A stretch of DNA of 64,000 nucleotides from Cephalopachus bancanus (Eukaryota; Chordata; Mammalia; Primates; Tarsiidae): contig JAPVLO010000232.1 of assembly GCA_027257055.1 (NCBI GenBank), forward strand, positions 2,294,001 through 2,358,000, read 5' to 3'. The translations under genes were made by a program, and so were the position numbers. The notes below the pieces were generated by a model. It saw only the letters and a list, made by a program, of their open reading frames with translations. It made no database searches and had not been told where the DNA came from. Positions 45,045 through 55,440 of the stretch are shown here, in pieces; position 1 is the stretch's first letter, and every line of letters begins with the position of its first letter.

Positions 45045-46486
45045 TGAGAAGAAAATAACCATGGTGTCAGGTTAGTGAAGGATCTGAGATTTAATTTTAC
45101 CCTTAGCTTACGAGCTAAGAAGTTAGCCTGTTTCTGTTCTGTGGATGCTGCCAGAAGTCATAAGACTCCTGGGCCAGAGACTCTAGTATACATAGTTACC
45201 ACCATGAGCATCTTGTGTCCTCCAGTTCCCCTGTCCCCCAAGTCCCATGGGAGGACACGGAGGCTTATGTGGGTGTTGCACATGCAGTGAGCCTGTCTTG
45301 CGGCTAAGGAATCCACCTCCTTTATAGCAGGCAGTGAGCCTGTCCTAGGTCCCAAGGTAGAACATGACTTCATCCTGCAAGGACTCTTGGGGCCAATGCA
45401 GTGCTGAGAAGTGGCCCAGGGAATGAGCAGCCACGACCTTGCCTTCTTGGCAAATGTTGCAAGAGACGAAGACGCGTGAGAGACCCACTGAGAAGTTGCT
45501 TTCCAAACAATTATACAACACAAAAGAAGATGACAGAAATACATTCAAACACAACAGCCATTGTAAGGAACAGAAGTAGATCACACACCTTTTTAATGGC
45601 AGAAATTGCAAAAATACATGGTTTATTAGAAACACCTACAATATTGCTTGTTCTGTTGGCCTCAGTGCTTTGACCATATTACATTTTGGCAGATGTCTGG
45701 CTGCCTGCGTAATTTTAAAGTGTGTGTGTTGGTGGTGACATGGTGGTATGAGAGTGCAGTCAGTTTCTCTCCTTCTTTATCCTTTGTCAAATCTGTTCAC
45801 ACTTTTGGAACTAGAGGGAATGAAAAAAGGCATATGGTACAAATATTCCAAAACAAAGCCGATGCACCAAAATAAATATAAAAAAAATAGTTAAGGCCAA
45901 AAAACCCCACCCCGGCCTCCATTAATTCAGAATAAGGTACAGCATTACTCTGTGGCAAACAGAGCAATCTAGCTGAAAGGAAACACACAAAATCAAATAC
46001 CTCTACACCGCAGCATGAATGAGCTTCAAGTGAGAAGTTGAAACAGCAAGTGCCATGAATTCAGAGTAGTGGGACCTGGTTCTGACCTGAAGCCATTGAG
46101 AAATAGGTTCTGGATAAAGAGCCCACAGCTTTAGCAGATTCCACGTGAGGGGGGCCCTTGATGCGTGTAACAAGCAAATTGCAGCTAGTGTGAGATGCTG
46201 AAATATATCTTGTGGGGCTTTATAAACACAAGGAAGAAACAAGTGTGGGGGGAACCGGGCTGGCTGGGTAACTCATGATCTTGGTGCTAAGGGCTGGGGC
46301 CAGAAATCCCACCCCTGGGAAGGCCCGTGTGTTCACCTCTGCTTCCCACACCTACCAGCAATCCCAACTCTATCTTGCCTCCTGTGAATTAGAGGCCAGG
46401 GGGTGGGCCTGAGTGTCAAGTTGTGGATGGCCTGAAACACCCATAGTGCCCTTCTGGAAAAGCACAGATGACACACAGTGGGGAGG
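45045..46486. other. Unassigned non-coding stretch
   Basis: No family recognised. A short local repetition, gtgagcctgtc, occurs at 45288 and 45334. The antisense 128-aa frame at 45158-45544 lacks domain features. Confidence 0.45.
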
Positions 46487-46489
46487 AGA

Positions 46490-46612
46490 GCTCTCAAGTT
46501 CAGGGAAATGAAGTGCTCAGCCTAAGGTCAGCTAGTGAGGCACAGAGTTGCGACCAGAACCCCCTGTCTCCTGACTCTTTCTAGACACCAGAGTAGGATG
46601 CCCTTGCCTGGC
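46490..46612 (-). mobile_element. MIR-like SINE, antisense
   Basis: gggaaatgaagtgctcagcc, taaggtcagctagtgaggca, cagagttgcgaccagaaccc and ctgtctcctgactctttc resemble antisense MIR-family sequence (acttgcccaaggtcacacagctagt ... aacccaggtctcctgact). Confidence 0.7.
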
Positions 46613-47330
46613 TTGCTCTTTCATCCTTTGAGCCCGGCTGCCGGTATGAGGGTGTGCATTTGTGTCTGTGTGTGGTGGGGGGGTGATGTGGGGGTGGGGC
46701 CTGCGATGAATCTCTCTCCTTTCCCCTCCTTTCTCATCCTCTGTCAAACCCATTCACACCTTTGCAAGACAGATGGGCAAAGAACCTTTGGGGGCAGGGG
46801 GCATTCCTTAAGACCTGGCTATTTGGACAGGGATCCAGGGCATCTGGTGCCCATGTGACAAGAACTGCTGGAGACGCTCCAGAGCATGTCTGGAGACATC
46901 GTGGACACATGTCCCAGGAATACTCCCTTGGGGCTGGGGTGGGGCAACACACCATCTCAGGAGCCCACAACTTCTCACTCACCAGGGCTCCTTGGCAGAG
47001 GACTAGAGAGGCGTTTTCAAAAACAACCGCTACAGGGCTGCAGGCCCCTCCCTGCATCTCATTAGCGCCTGGGGTAGTAGGAGGGACTGGCAGGTGCTGC
47101 CTACACAGACGTGTTTTGAAAACCAATGCACAGGCCAGAGAGGTGGATAGGTAGGCAGAGCTGGGCGGCCCAGCTTCAGCCCAGAAAGGGTGGTCACAGG
47201 CTATGCTTGGTGATGTGTGCCTTGTGGATGGATTTTTAGAAAAGGTATCAGATTCCGACATCCTTCTGTGGAGGAAACTTTGTTTTTGGTCTCTGTTCTC
47301 CAAACCAGTCACTGCTCTGAGACTTCTTTT
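46613..47330. other. Unassigned non-coding stretch
   Basis: GT/G-rich at 46650-46700. The antisense 192-aa frame at 46734-47312 is one of the longest in the window that is free of a recognised repeat, but shows no domain, signal peptide or transmembrane segment. Confidence 0.45.
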
Positions 47331-47338
47331 GCATCTTT

Positions 47339-48351
47339 TTTTTCAGATTTTTAAAAAATTTTTAATTTTAAAGATGTGGGGTGCAATTCAGGGTTAGGTA
47401 TACTAATGATCATTATGCAGGTACCCTTGTTGATGAAGTGTGAGCCCCTTCCCCAGTAGATTTCCACTACTACCAATCCCGCCCCCCATCCCCAGGCAGT
47501 TTTCCACTACTGACAATTCTTTTCTTATAGAATTATGATAATTGTTCAAAGTCCGCTTATGAGTGAGAACATGTGATATTCAGTTCTTAGTTTCTATGAT
47601 AGATCACTCAGTATTATAGATCCTAAGTCCATCCAAGTTGCTGCAAAGTCCATAATTTTGTCCTCCCTTTTGGCCGCATAATATTCCATTGTGTATATAT
47701 ACCACATTTTTAAAAATCCAGTTCATTTTCGCTGGTCAGCATGGTTGGTTCCATGTTTTTGCTATTGTGAACAACGCTGCAATAAACATACACGGGCAGG
47801 TATCTTTTTCATTGAGTGATTTGAGCCTCTCCGGTATATTTCCAGTAAGGAGACCATGGAGTCATATGTAAGGTCGATTTTTAGATCTTTTAGGAGTCGC
47901 CACACTGTTTTCCACAGAGGTTGTACTAGTTTACACTCCCAACAGTGTAGAAGTGTTCCCTTTTCGCCGCATCCTCTCCAGCATCTGTTGTTTTTTGATT
48001 TTATTGATGATGACCATCCTGACTGGAGTTAGGTGGTATCTCAGTGTGGTTTTAATTTGCATTTCTTTGATGACTAGCGAGGCTGAACATTTTTTCATGT
48101 ATCTGTTGGCTGCTCATAATGTCTTCTTTTGAAAACTGTCTCTTTATATATTTTGCCCACTTTGTAATGGGACTGTTTGTTTTTTTCTTTTTGGCATGTT
48201 TGAGTTCCTGGTAGATCCTAGATGTTAGGCCTTTGTTAGACATACAATTGGCAAATATTTTTTTCCCAGTCTGTGGGCTGTCTCCCTGTTCTCTTGATGG
48301 TTTCTCTGGCTTTTCAGAAGTCTGTCAGTTTGATAAGGGTTCCACTTGCCT
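47339..48351 (-). mobile_element. 5'-truncated L1, antisense
   Basis: From the right: ORF2 C-terminal region in antisense (caatattttttt-type tail end at left, cattccattgtgtatatata, gtgaacaacgctgcaataaa, gtggttttaatttgcatttc, gttagacatacaattggcaa), then a 3' UTR and T-rich tail at 47336-47364. The atcttt target is repeated at 47333-47338 and 48352-48357. Better preserved than most L1s here, so younger. Confidence 0.9.
48052..48243 (-). pseudogene. L1 ORF2 C-terminal remnant
   Basis: An open 63-codon stretch on the minus strand reads as the end region of L1 ORF2, with [21 protein letters not shown] and FSKEDI in the usual order. The normal ORF2 protein is about 1,275 residues; reverse transcriptase and endonuclease domains are absent because the element is 5'-truncated. 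Confidence 0.85.
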
Positions 48352-48356
48352 ATCTT

Positions 48357-48512
48357 TATTATTATTATTATTATTATTATTATACAGATGTTGAGTACAA
48401 TTCAGGATTACAAACAAACTTTGATTATGCAGATACCCTTGCTGATGAGGGTAAGCCCCTCCCTCCCCTAGTAGTTTCCCTCAACTGCCAATCCCATCCC
48501 CCCCACCCCCTC
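48357..48512 (-). mobile_element. Second L1 3' UTR with TAA-repeat tail
   Basis: About 130 bp homologous to the 3' UTR of the neighbouring L1: gtacaattcaggattacaa (cf. gtgcaattcagggttaggt), gattatgcagatacccttg, gctgatgagggtaagcccc and gccaatcccatcc. Its tail on the minus strand is a (TAA)n tract (48357-48383) rather than plain poly-A. atcttt occurs again at 48515-48520. Confidence 0.88.
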
Positions 48513-48520
48513 GCATCTTT

Positions 48521-48843
48521 GAAACTTGGGTTTTGAGTAGGACATCCATGAAGCAAGGCACATCACCAGTGAGTCCTATCGTTAGTTGACCATTGTCATC
48601 TGAGCTTGGACTTGTCACAGTGGGTATGCTCCACAGACACTTCCGCTCGCCTGCACAGTGAAGACCCCACTCACCTTCAGAAGGCAATCTCCACTGTCCA
48701 AGTGGCAAAGTAGACAGGAAAATCCTCAGCAATCTCCTCCATTGTTTCATGTATTTGTCATCCATTAAAGCTTATGCTCCCAAGTTCCTAGGCCTCTTAG
48801 AAGCCCATCTCAGCTTGGAAGTTGGGAGTGAGACACGCCAAGA
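48521..48843. other. Unassigned short stretch
   Basis: No repeat or gene recognised between the L1 pair and the minisatellite. Confidence 0.45.
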
Positions 48844-49076
48844 CCATGGTCCCCTCTGTCCTGTCAAGAGGAGTGAGAACTTCCAGTACTGGGGACATGT
48901 CATGGCCATGGTCCCCTCTGTCCTCACAAGAGGAGCAAGAGCTCCCCAAACTGGGGATGTGTCACAGCCATGGTCCCCTCTGTCCTCTCAAAAGGAGCAG
49001 GTGTTCCTAGTACTGGGGACAAGCCATGGCCATGATCTCCTCTGTCCTCTCACTCACGAGTGCTGGGGATGCCCAT
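48844..49076. repeat. 62-bp minisatellite, ~3.7 units
   Basis: Unit starts ccatgg(t/c) at 48844, 48906, 48968 and 49030, exactly 62 bp apart. Each unit has gtcccctctgtcct, an agaggag-like segment and actgggga(c/t). The last unit is partial. Units differ by several substitutions, so it is not a very recent array. 62 is not a multiple of 3, which makes a coding role unlikely although a 191-aa frame happens to cross it. Confidence 0.95.
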
Positions 49077-50292
49077 GTTCCCCCAGATGTTCCCTCCCAT
49101 CTTGTCCTACACTTGCGGTAAATCATGTACCTGTTCCTTTTCTATTTGAGTCCAATGACTGCATACACACTTCTCTCTCCTTAAAATGGGAATGGGGTAG
49201 GGGAGAAATTTTCACAGAGGGAGGGGACAATAGTTCCAAGAGAGAACTGGAGGTGGCTCCTCTGGGTGACCCTTGTTCCCAGCAAAGACAGGTGGTGATG
49301 CCGTCGGTTGCTGCTGGATTCTGAAGCCCATGCCAAGCCCACTGCGGGCCAGCTCCTAGTTTAGTTTCATAATAACCTTGTAGAGCTAGGTTCATGGAAA
49401 CGGCAATGAACCTGTGTGCGATTGCTGCCACACTCTGAAGTACTTTCTCACCATTGCTCATCTCAGGCGGGGAATCCGTAGTTCACAGAGTTCATTTGGT
49501 GGGGTGGGGCATAGTTATGTGGAGAGGTGCCAGCTCAGGGCTCAAGACCCCTCTGGAAGCCCAGGCTGGCTGGATGAAGACGTTCTCACCTTCCGCCATC
49601 CATGCGACCCAGCAGAAGGCATTGAGGCTGTGGGGTTACTTGAACCCAAATCCTCAGGCCATCTTCCATGGTCCTGGGGTCTGTCGGTCTGCAGTTGTCT
49701 CCATGGCAACTCCTTAACATCTCTCCATGTGGGGCAGCTTCCATCTTGTACACCTGGACTGGTGCAGGCACTGGAGAGATGAGTTGGGGTGAGGACTGGC
49801 TTCCTTTCACTTCCTCCCGTAGAGCCTGGCTGTGGTTCTGGGGCAGTCAGATGTGGAGGCAACGCTGTGGAAACACTTGCTCGCCTTCGGCTGGGGCATT
49901 GGCCTTGGGACAAGCTCGGCAAAATCTTTGAGTGACTGTTTTCTCCTGAGCATCCTGGGGAGGGGCCTCCCTCCCCTGCAGCCTCCCCCACTCACCATTC
50001 CTCTCAGGGCAGTAGGCCTGCTTATTTCTGTTCTCTTGCACAGCACCAGGGGGAGAGAGGTGAGTCAACGCTTCTGGCATGTGGATGCCCCTGACTCAGC
50101 GGTAGACAAGTCCTCTCCAGGCTGGGTGTGCTTTCTGTCTCCTTCCTTCTTTCCACCCTCTGCCTGACCCTCCCCTGCCTGGTCCCTTGCATCAAAATGT
50201 AGCACTGTAAGACCGACCCAGATGGATTTCTCCTTTGCTATGAGAATATCAGCTTCAGAAAATCAGGTGGGAATTCACATTCTGGAGTCCTA
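49077..50292. other. Unassigned, mostly single-copy stretch
   Basis: GC-richer sequence with many overlapping frames (up to 149 aa) in several registers, none with a recognisable domain. No repeat called. Confidence 0.45.
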
Positions 50293-50294
50293 AG

Positions 50295-50490
50295 ACAAGG
50301 ATTGGAGTCCTGGTCGTAGTGCCTACTGGGTGTAACTTTGAGGGAACACTTAACATCTCTGAGTCTCTGCTTCCTTGGTCATAATAGGGGGAGATAACAG
50401 ATCCCGCCTCTCAGGGTTATTGTGGCGATCAGTGGTGATTACAGGAGGTGTGAGCTGGTACTTGTCTACAACATGTAGCACATGGCGTGA
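50295..50490 (+). mobile_element. MIR SINE, sense
   Basis: ggagtcctggtcgtagtgcc, gggaacacttaacatctctg, agtctctgcttccttggtca, taatagggggagataacaga and tctcagggttattgtggcga follow the full sense MIR core. Confidence 0.85.
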
Positions 50491-51678
50491 GCTGGGCGTC
50501 TTGTTGCTCAGACTTGAATTTGCTCCAATGTGGAACAGACAGGCCCAGTGACAAAGGAAAGGAAGAGGAATAAGCCGGCCTTGGTGTCATAGATGAAGCA
50601 CCCAGCCCCTGAGTCCCTTCCTCCGCCCCTCATTGAGCAAATGGATAAAACCGTGTGGCAGCCAGGGGGACAGATGCCTTGAGACAGAAGAGCCAGGTCT
50701 GGTAGCCAGGGACTGGGCCACAAGGGGAGGCACAATTGAATTTCTCCTTCCATCTGACAGTTCGGGAACTGGATGTTACTTTCCAAATGAAAGCAGTTTT
50801 GGAAGGTCGTTGGGAACAGTGAATTGTGATTATGCTGGCACATTTTTAATTCTGTCTCATTACAGCTGCTGTTAAGGCTGCATTATAATAATTGCTTTAG
50901 TTCTGCTTTGGTATTTTCAGGCTCCTTTAATGTAGCTGTAATCTATGTGTATATTAAAGTAAGCAGAGCCAAAGAGCAGGGGCGGCCTTATTAGGCCAGA
51001 AAAACTCATGTTGGGTGGGTGTTTGGGAGACAGGCAGGCGGGGAGGGGGGCGACGGCGGGAGGCCTCAGGACAGCAGGGGGCGTGGAGGCCCTGGCCCCA
51101 GTCCCAATGCAGACTCGCGCTGTGACTTTTAGCAAGTTAAAGCTGCCGGTCTCAGTTCTCCCATTCGTTAGATGAGTTACAAAGTCTGCCTTGAAGGTGC
51201 TTCAGTGTTCTTAGGAGAAAAACTGGCTGGCGGAGAGCCAGGGGGCAGGGGCTGCTCACTGCCTGGGCCCTCTGGGGCTGCCCGGGCAGAGCCGAGGGGG
51301 AGCCTCCCTGGTGGTCCCTGGCAAAGTGGCCAGGCCGGCTCCTGGCAAGGCCCCTCAGCAGATAGATGGCATGCACACTCTCCGTCTCCCAGGGACAATT
51401 TTGCTCTGATCTTCCTTCCACCACTCCCTCCCAGTTTCTGTTTCTTTTTTAAGATTCAGTGTGTTTGAGTTGCGGCCACTCTTTGCACAGCTCGTGACAC
51501 ATGATATTTCAGCCACTTGATGGAGGCCTCCTTGCCTTTCTTGACAGCCATGGCATCTTCCTTCTGTCCTTCAAAGGACACCGGGCGTCAGTCTGGAGGG
51601 CCGAGTGCCAAGGACCATCCCAGACCCTGCCCCTCCCAGAGTTCTTTTCTTAGCTGTTGTGTGGAAGAGGGATTCATA
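50491..51678. other. Unassigned stretch with GC-rich block
   Basis: 50870-50960 is an AT-rich island in GC-rich surroundings with no repeat signature. 51020-51090 and 51230-51310 are GC-rich with some CpG. No gene recognised. Confidence 0.45.
51069..51086 (+). promoter_or_regulatory. Possible CTCF-like motif
   Basis: acagcagggggcgtgg contains the agggggc core of the CTCF site with partial agreement on each side. A weaker match, agccagggggcagggg, is at 51237-51252. Motif resemblance alone; chance matches are common in GC-rich sequence. Confidence 0.2.
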
Positions 51679-51679
51679 G

Positions 51680-51800
51680 CATCCTCACCTCAGTACTACA
51701 GGTAAGTATCAGTATCAGCCCCTTTTTAGATGCGCAAACTGAGGCCAGAGGGAGTCCACATGACCAGTGAGTGGCGGAGCCCAGTGTGGAGCCCAGACCA
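51680..51800 (-). mobile_element. MIR SINE, antisense
   Basis: gcatcctcacctcagtacta, agatgcgcaaactgaggcca, catgaccagtgagtggcgga and gcccagtgtggagcccag follow the antisense MIR core. A 206-aa frame at 51730-52350 starts inside this MIR. Confidence 0.75.
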
Positions 51801-52482
51801 TGCAGGGGCAGCCCCTGAGTCAATTGCTGCCTTTAAGTCTTCCCCTCAGCCTTGGGCCCTCCTCAAGCGTTGTTGGTCCTCCATACACTTCAGAGCTTGC
51901 CACTGGATTCAGACTGGTCTGGGGCTTATGGGAAGATCAGAAGAAGGATCGCAAGCTGCTCTCTGGCCTGGAGGACACAACTCTGGGCAGACGCGTGAGA
52001 GCACAATGGTTGAGGTAGGGGCAAGGGTGACTGTCAGAGCCTTTGAACAAAATGTCCTTTGCCTTGTGACAGCAGCCATTGCCCAGGAAGCCAGAACCAG
52101 GAAACGATCTGGTGTCTCTGTGCATCTGCATCCCCCCATGCGCCTGTGCCAGGCACACCCAGATGTCCCCAGAAGGATTTTTGGGCATCTTCTTCCCATT
52201 TCTAAAGGCTTCCGCATGAAGGGGGCTTCCAAGTCTTTCTCGGTGCCTTGTCCATTGCTTCCCAGGGAAAAGAGCATTCCCTGTATCCAGCTGAAGGACA
52301 GCTGGCCACAGCGCTCTACATGTGGAATCCCAATGTCTCAGAGACCTTGAACATCACCCCCTCCACTGCAGAAGTTTCTTCTAAGCATCTGACGGAGGGC
52401 CCGCCACCCTGGGCTCCCATGCAGGAAGTTGGGTGCCGTCCCACTCCCTCCCTCCACCCCCAACAGCCTGTTTCATGTTTTG
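51801..52482. other. Unassigned non-coding stretch
   Basis: No repeat or gene recognised apart from the MIR-initiated frame noted above. Confidence 0.45.
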
Positions 52483-52484
52483 AG

Positions 52485-52640
52485 CAGTCCTAATCATTAA
52501 AAAGTTCTTCCTTATTTCGGATCAATGTCTCCTCCTGGTAACTTTCACCAATTAGCCCTGGTCTGATCTCCTGGAATGAATCCTTCTTTTTCATGTGGTA
52601 GGATTTGGAATGCATGAAGCAGCGGAAGGCTTCTCTGGAG
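52485..52640. mobile_element. L3/CR1-type ancient LINE fragment
   Basis: aaaaagttcttccttatttc, aatgtctcctcctggtaac, tttcaccaattagccctggt, ctgatctcctggaatg and tttttcatgtggtaggattt match the L3 3' line (aaggttcttctttatttca ... aattggccctggtctgtcctctgg ... cttccacatgatag). Its orientation relative to the LINE is not decided here. Confidence 0.7.
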
Positions 52641-54015
52641 TCTTCTCCATCTCTTGACACCATTAGGTTCTTTTTCTGTTACTTCCATTCAGATACTTTT
52701 CAAGGAGAAAAAAATATATCAGAAGGTCCTGGGCTGTCTCCAGAGTAAACTAAGCTCATGTAACTATTCCCTCTACCATTTTTCTATCATATTTTGGGGG
52801 TGACTACCAATATCACATATTGTACTGGGAGCTAGAGAGTGTCCAGAAGGGAAGACCGGGCCATTGCTCTTGGTTGCAAAGCAGTGGCAATATCAACTGC
52901 CAAGTACCGACTGGGGATAAACTACCTCCTCCTCTCTGTATTTTTTTTAATTGGTGTGGTAAATGCACTTATGTGCAGAGTCCTCTCTTGGCTGCAAGAA
53001 GAACTGTGGAACTGGCCGCCCACCATGTTATCTCTGTCTCATTCCTGAGTCCCTCCCACACATCTCCCCTCCCACACCACATTCCCCGTCCCCCCACTGC
53101 TGTGTCTTTTATCTCTATTCTCGTTTTCCCTTAATTGGCCCATCCAAGAGGTTTCTCCAGTCCTCCTGTTCCTCCTTCCTCCAAGAACAGGGTCTTCACC
53201 CCTAAATTCTGCCCTTAATTAGTTAATACAATTTCCCTCCACGACACAGGCTGCTCTCCCCAGAAAAACCAGTGACAGATATGAACAGCATTTGGTCTAA
53301 TTAGTTCTGATATTTCACACAACATATTTGTGAGTTTTTTTGAGGGAGGGGAGTAAGTCAGGAAAATGCTTCTTGTATTAAAAGCACAGCAGGGAGGATC
53401 GGGGGGTGGGAGGGGAAGAGTCTGGGGTCTTCTTCTGCCACTGCAACTAGAACTTTGGTGAAATTAGTCTCTCCTGGCCCGGAGACACTCGCACCTCTCT
53501 CTGCCTGCGTGGACCTTGGGGCTGAGAGCCATGCCCGTCCCTTCTTCTGGGGACATGAAGTTCCTGACAGAGCGACCTTTTCTGTTATGATGACAGGCAT
53601 CTATGCTGGGCGAGGCAACGTGAGAGGCGTAGCACGAGGACTTGGGAGTTGGGCACGGTTGTGATGTCTGTCCTGCCCTTGGCTTGCTCTGTGACCTTGG
53701 CATGATGTTTGAATACTCCACATTCCCTCAGCAGTCTAAGGGCTGTGTGTCAGGGCAGAGGAGGAAGTGGGCGATAACATCTTAGCTTGAACTGCTAGAA
53801 TAGGCACCTCTCGAGACACGGAATATTGGCTATTGGAGAGTGTATAAATTAGTAGTAGCTCTTGACAAAGAAAATCAATCCAGTATTCCTCTGTCACATT
53901 TGCTGTCATCTGTTTATACCCTGCAACTTTTAAGACATGTGTTCACCACTTCAAAGAGCCCAAGTGCACTTTGGATATCCAGCAGCGCGTGTTCCATCTC
54001 ACCAACCGCATCGTA
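52641..54015. other. Unassigned, mostly single-copy stretch
   Basis: No repeat or gene called. 53040-53100 is C-rich. Confidence 0.45.
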
Positions 54016-54017
54016 TA

Positions 54018-54374
54018 GGCTCTGGCAATTAAGTTCATGAACCATCCTAGAAACAGTGCCACATACCTCATTGCTGAATATCACTATGGTCACCTTCTAA
54101 GTCCTCCCTTTGGGAAGCCAGCGCCAGGTCCACCTGTCAAAGTAATTTTGGAACTCTTTTTCTGGAATGGCCATCAAAGCTGTCATTGTATTACCTTTGA
54201 TGTTCTGGATGTCATCAAATGTCTTCTTTCGATAGTTCCTTTATCTTCTGGTAAAGAAAAAAAGTCATTGGGAGCAGATCAGATGAGTAGGGATAGTGTT
54301 CTAGTACAATTATTTGCACAGTGCTGCCAGCTTAAGCATATGGTGGCAAGTTCACAAGCTTAATTGTCAGACCC
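54018..54374 (-). mobile_element. Mariner element, internally deleted, antisense
   Basis: Left end ggctctggcaattaagttca and right end (complement) ggtctgacaattaagcttgt form terminal inverted repeats. Between them the minus strand carries the 3' part of a mariner transposase (complements of cattgctgaatatcactatg, aattttggaactctttttct, atgtcatcaaatgtcttctt). Most of the gene is deleted. A TATA at 54014-54017 supplies the TA target on the left. This family is distinct from the elements at 5669 and 40014. Confidence 0.8.
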
Positions 54375-54567
54375 CAACAAAGAATGATGGCAGCTCTGAT
54401 GACCATTTCAGACAAAGAGTTCCAAAATTGCTTTGATGAGTGGACTAGGCACTAGTGTCAGTGCATAGCTTTCCAAGGGAAGGACTTCGAAGGTGACCAT
54501 GGTGATTTTCAGCAATGAAGTATGTAGCTCTTTTTCTAGGATGGTTTGTGAACCTGTTTCTCAGACC
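54375..54567 (+). mobile_element. Second mariner 3' fragment, inverted to the first
   Basis: Plus strand encodes the same transposase C-terminus: a frame with KEFQNCFDEWTRH, one stop codon, then CQCIAFQGKDFEGDH, followed by tttctaggatggtttgtgaa and a terminal repeat ending tcagacc (54561-54567). It is the reverse complement homologue of 54018-54200 and starts immediately at the previous element's right terminus, giving a head-to-head inverted arrangement. Confidence 0.8.
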
Positions 54568-54569
54568 TT

Positions 54570-54723
54570 GTGAAGTTTGTAGCTGAGACTGGAAACCAAC
54601 TGTGACTTTTCCATACATTCAGGCTGACCACCACGCTTTACCCCAAGTGAATGTTCTATAAGTGTTGGTAGGACCAGAAATGCAGCAGGACCCTGAACCT
54701 CATGATGGGATCATGGAAGGAAT
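54570..54723. other. Unassigned short stretch
   Basis: No repeat or gene recognised. Confidence 0.4.
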
Positions 54724-54724
54724 C

Positions 54725-54840
54725 CGGGAGAGGGAGTCAGAATCCTTGGGTTCCCAGCCAGACTGTGTTCCTACTGGGTCTTGTGATCCCAGACAAGTCA
54801 CTCACCTCTGTAAGACCATGCCCTCACCTCCAAGACCAGA
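54725..54840 (+). mobile_element. MIR SINE fragment, sense
   Basis: agtcagaatccttgggttcc, gtcttgtgatcccagacaag and tcactcacctctgtaagacc match the 5' half of sense MIR (ctgggttcgaatcccggc ... gtgaccttgggcaagttact). Confidence 0.65.
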
Positions 54841-55232
54841 GAGCTGAATAGAGCTCTGAGCGTTGTAGCTCGAGTCCCATGGTTAGGAAAGGGGAGTCGA
54901 GGTATTTTTAAAACTTCACTGGTGTGGGGAATGGGTGAAGCTCAGGACGAGCCTTAAGCTCCAGGCTTGAGGGATCCTCAGGGTTTCTGCAAACGCCCCC
55001 CACCAGGGCTGCCTCTGTGAGGTTATCTCGGGAACCTCTGGCTACGTGGCCACCTGGACACTGTCTTGGTCCTTGTGTATCCTGCCCTCGTCCCTCTCCA
55101 CCTTCTGTGGATCCGAACATCACCCTGTGGTGAGATCCACTGGCCACCTGTCCGACCATCCCTAGGGGTGGGCTGACTGCGCTTCCAGCAAGCAGGAGAA
55201 AGCAGTGGTGGGAGCGCCTCCCTGGGCAGGTG
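54841..55232. other. Unassigned short stretch
   Basis: No repeat or gene recognised. Confidence 0.45.
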
Positions 55233-55234
55233 AT

Positions 55235-55440
55235 GAGAACCTGGGCTGGAGGTCAGCTTCCATGCGACTCCCAGCTCTACTCTCCAGCCTCACCCTGGCA
55301 TCTCTCCACTTCCGTTTCCTCACCAGGAAAGTCATGGTGACAATTAAAGGAAAAAAGAAAAAAAGCGTGTAGAGTCCTTAGCACCACGTCTGGCCTCTAA
55401 AGCACTCACTGAATGCTCATGGTCATTGTGTTGAATTTAT
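55235..55440 (+). mobile_element. MIR SINE, sense
   Basis: ctggaggtcagcttccatgc, ccacttccgtttcctcacca, aaagtcatggtgacaattaa, gagtccttagcaccacgtct and cactgaatgctcatggtca fit sense MIR through its 3' end, with an A-rich interruption in the middle. Confidence 0.65.

Noticed and set aside
46734..47312. 192-aa open frame on the minus strand
   Set aside because: Not repeat-derived as far as I can see, but there is no domain, signal peptide or membrane segment, and no exon or promoter signal. Cross-species frame conservation would be needed to revive it.
48844..49076. CRISPR-like regular spacing
   Set aside because: Units are contiguous tandem repeats without unique spacers, and the sequence is a primate nuclear genome.
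48749..49324. 191-aa open frame on the plus strand
   Set aside because: It runs through the 62-bp minisatellite. The period is not a multiple of three, so each unit is read in a different frame, which argues against selection for protein.
51730..52350. 206-aa open frame on the plus strand, the longest in the window
   Set aside because: Its first codons are antisense MIR, the remainder has no domain, and overlapping frames of similar length exist on the other strand in GC-rich DNA.
54018..54567. A single long-terminal-repeat or retroviral unit
   Set aside because: The translated C-terminal motif is mariner transposase on both halves and the ends are short TIRs, so this is DNA transposon material.
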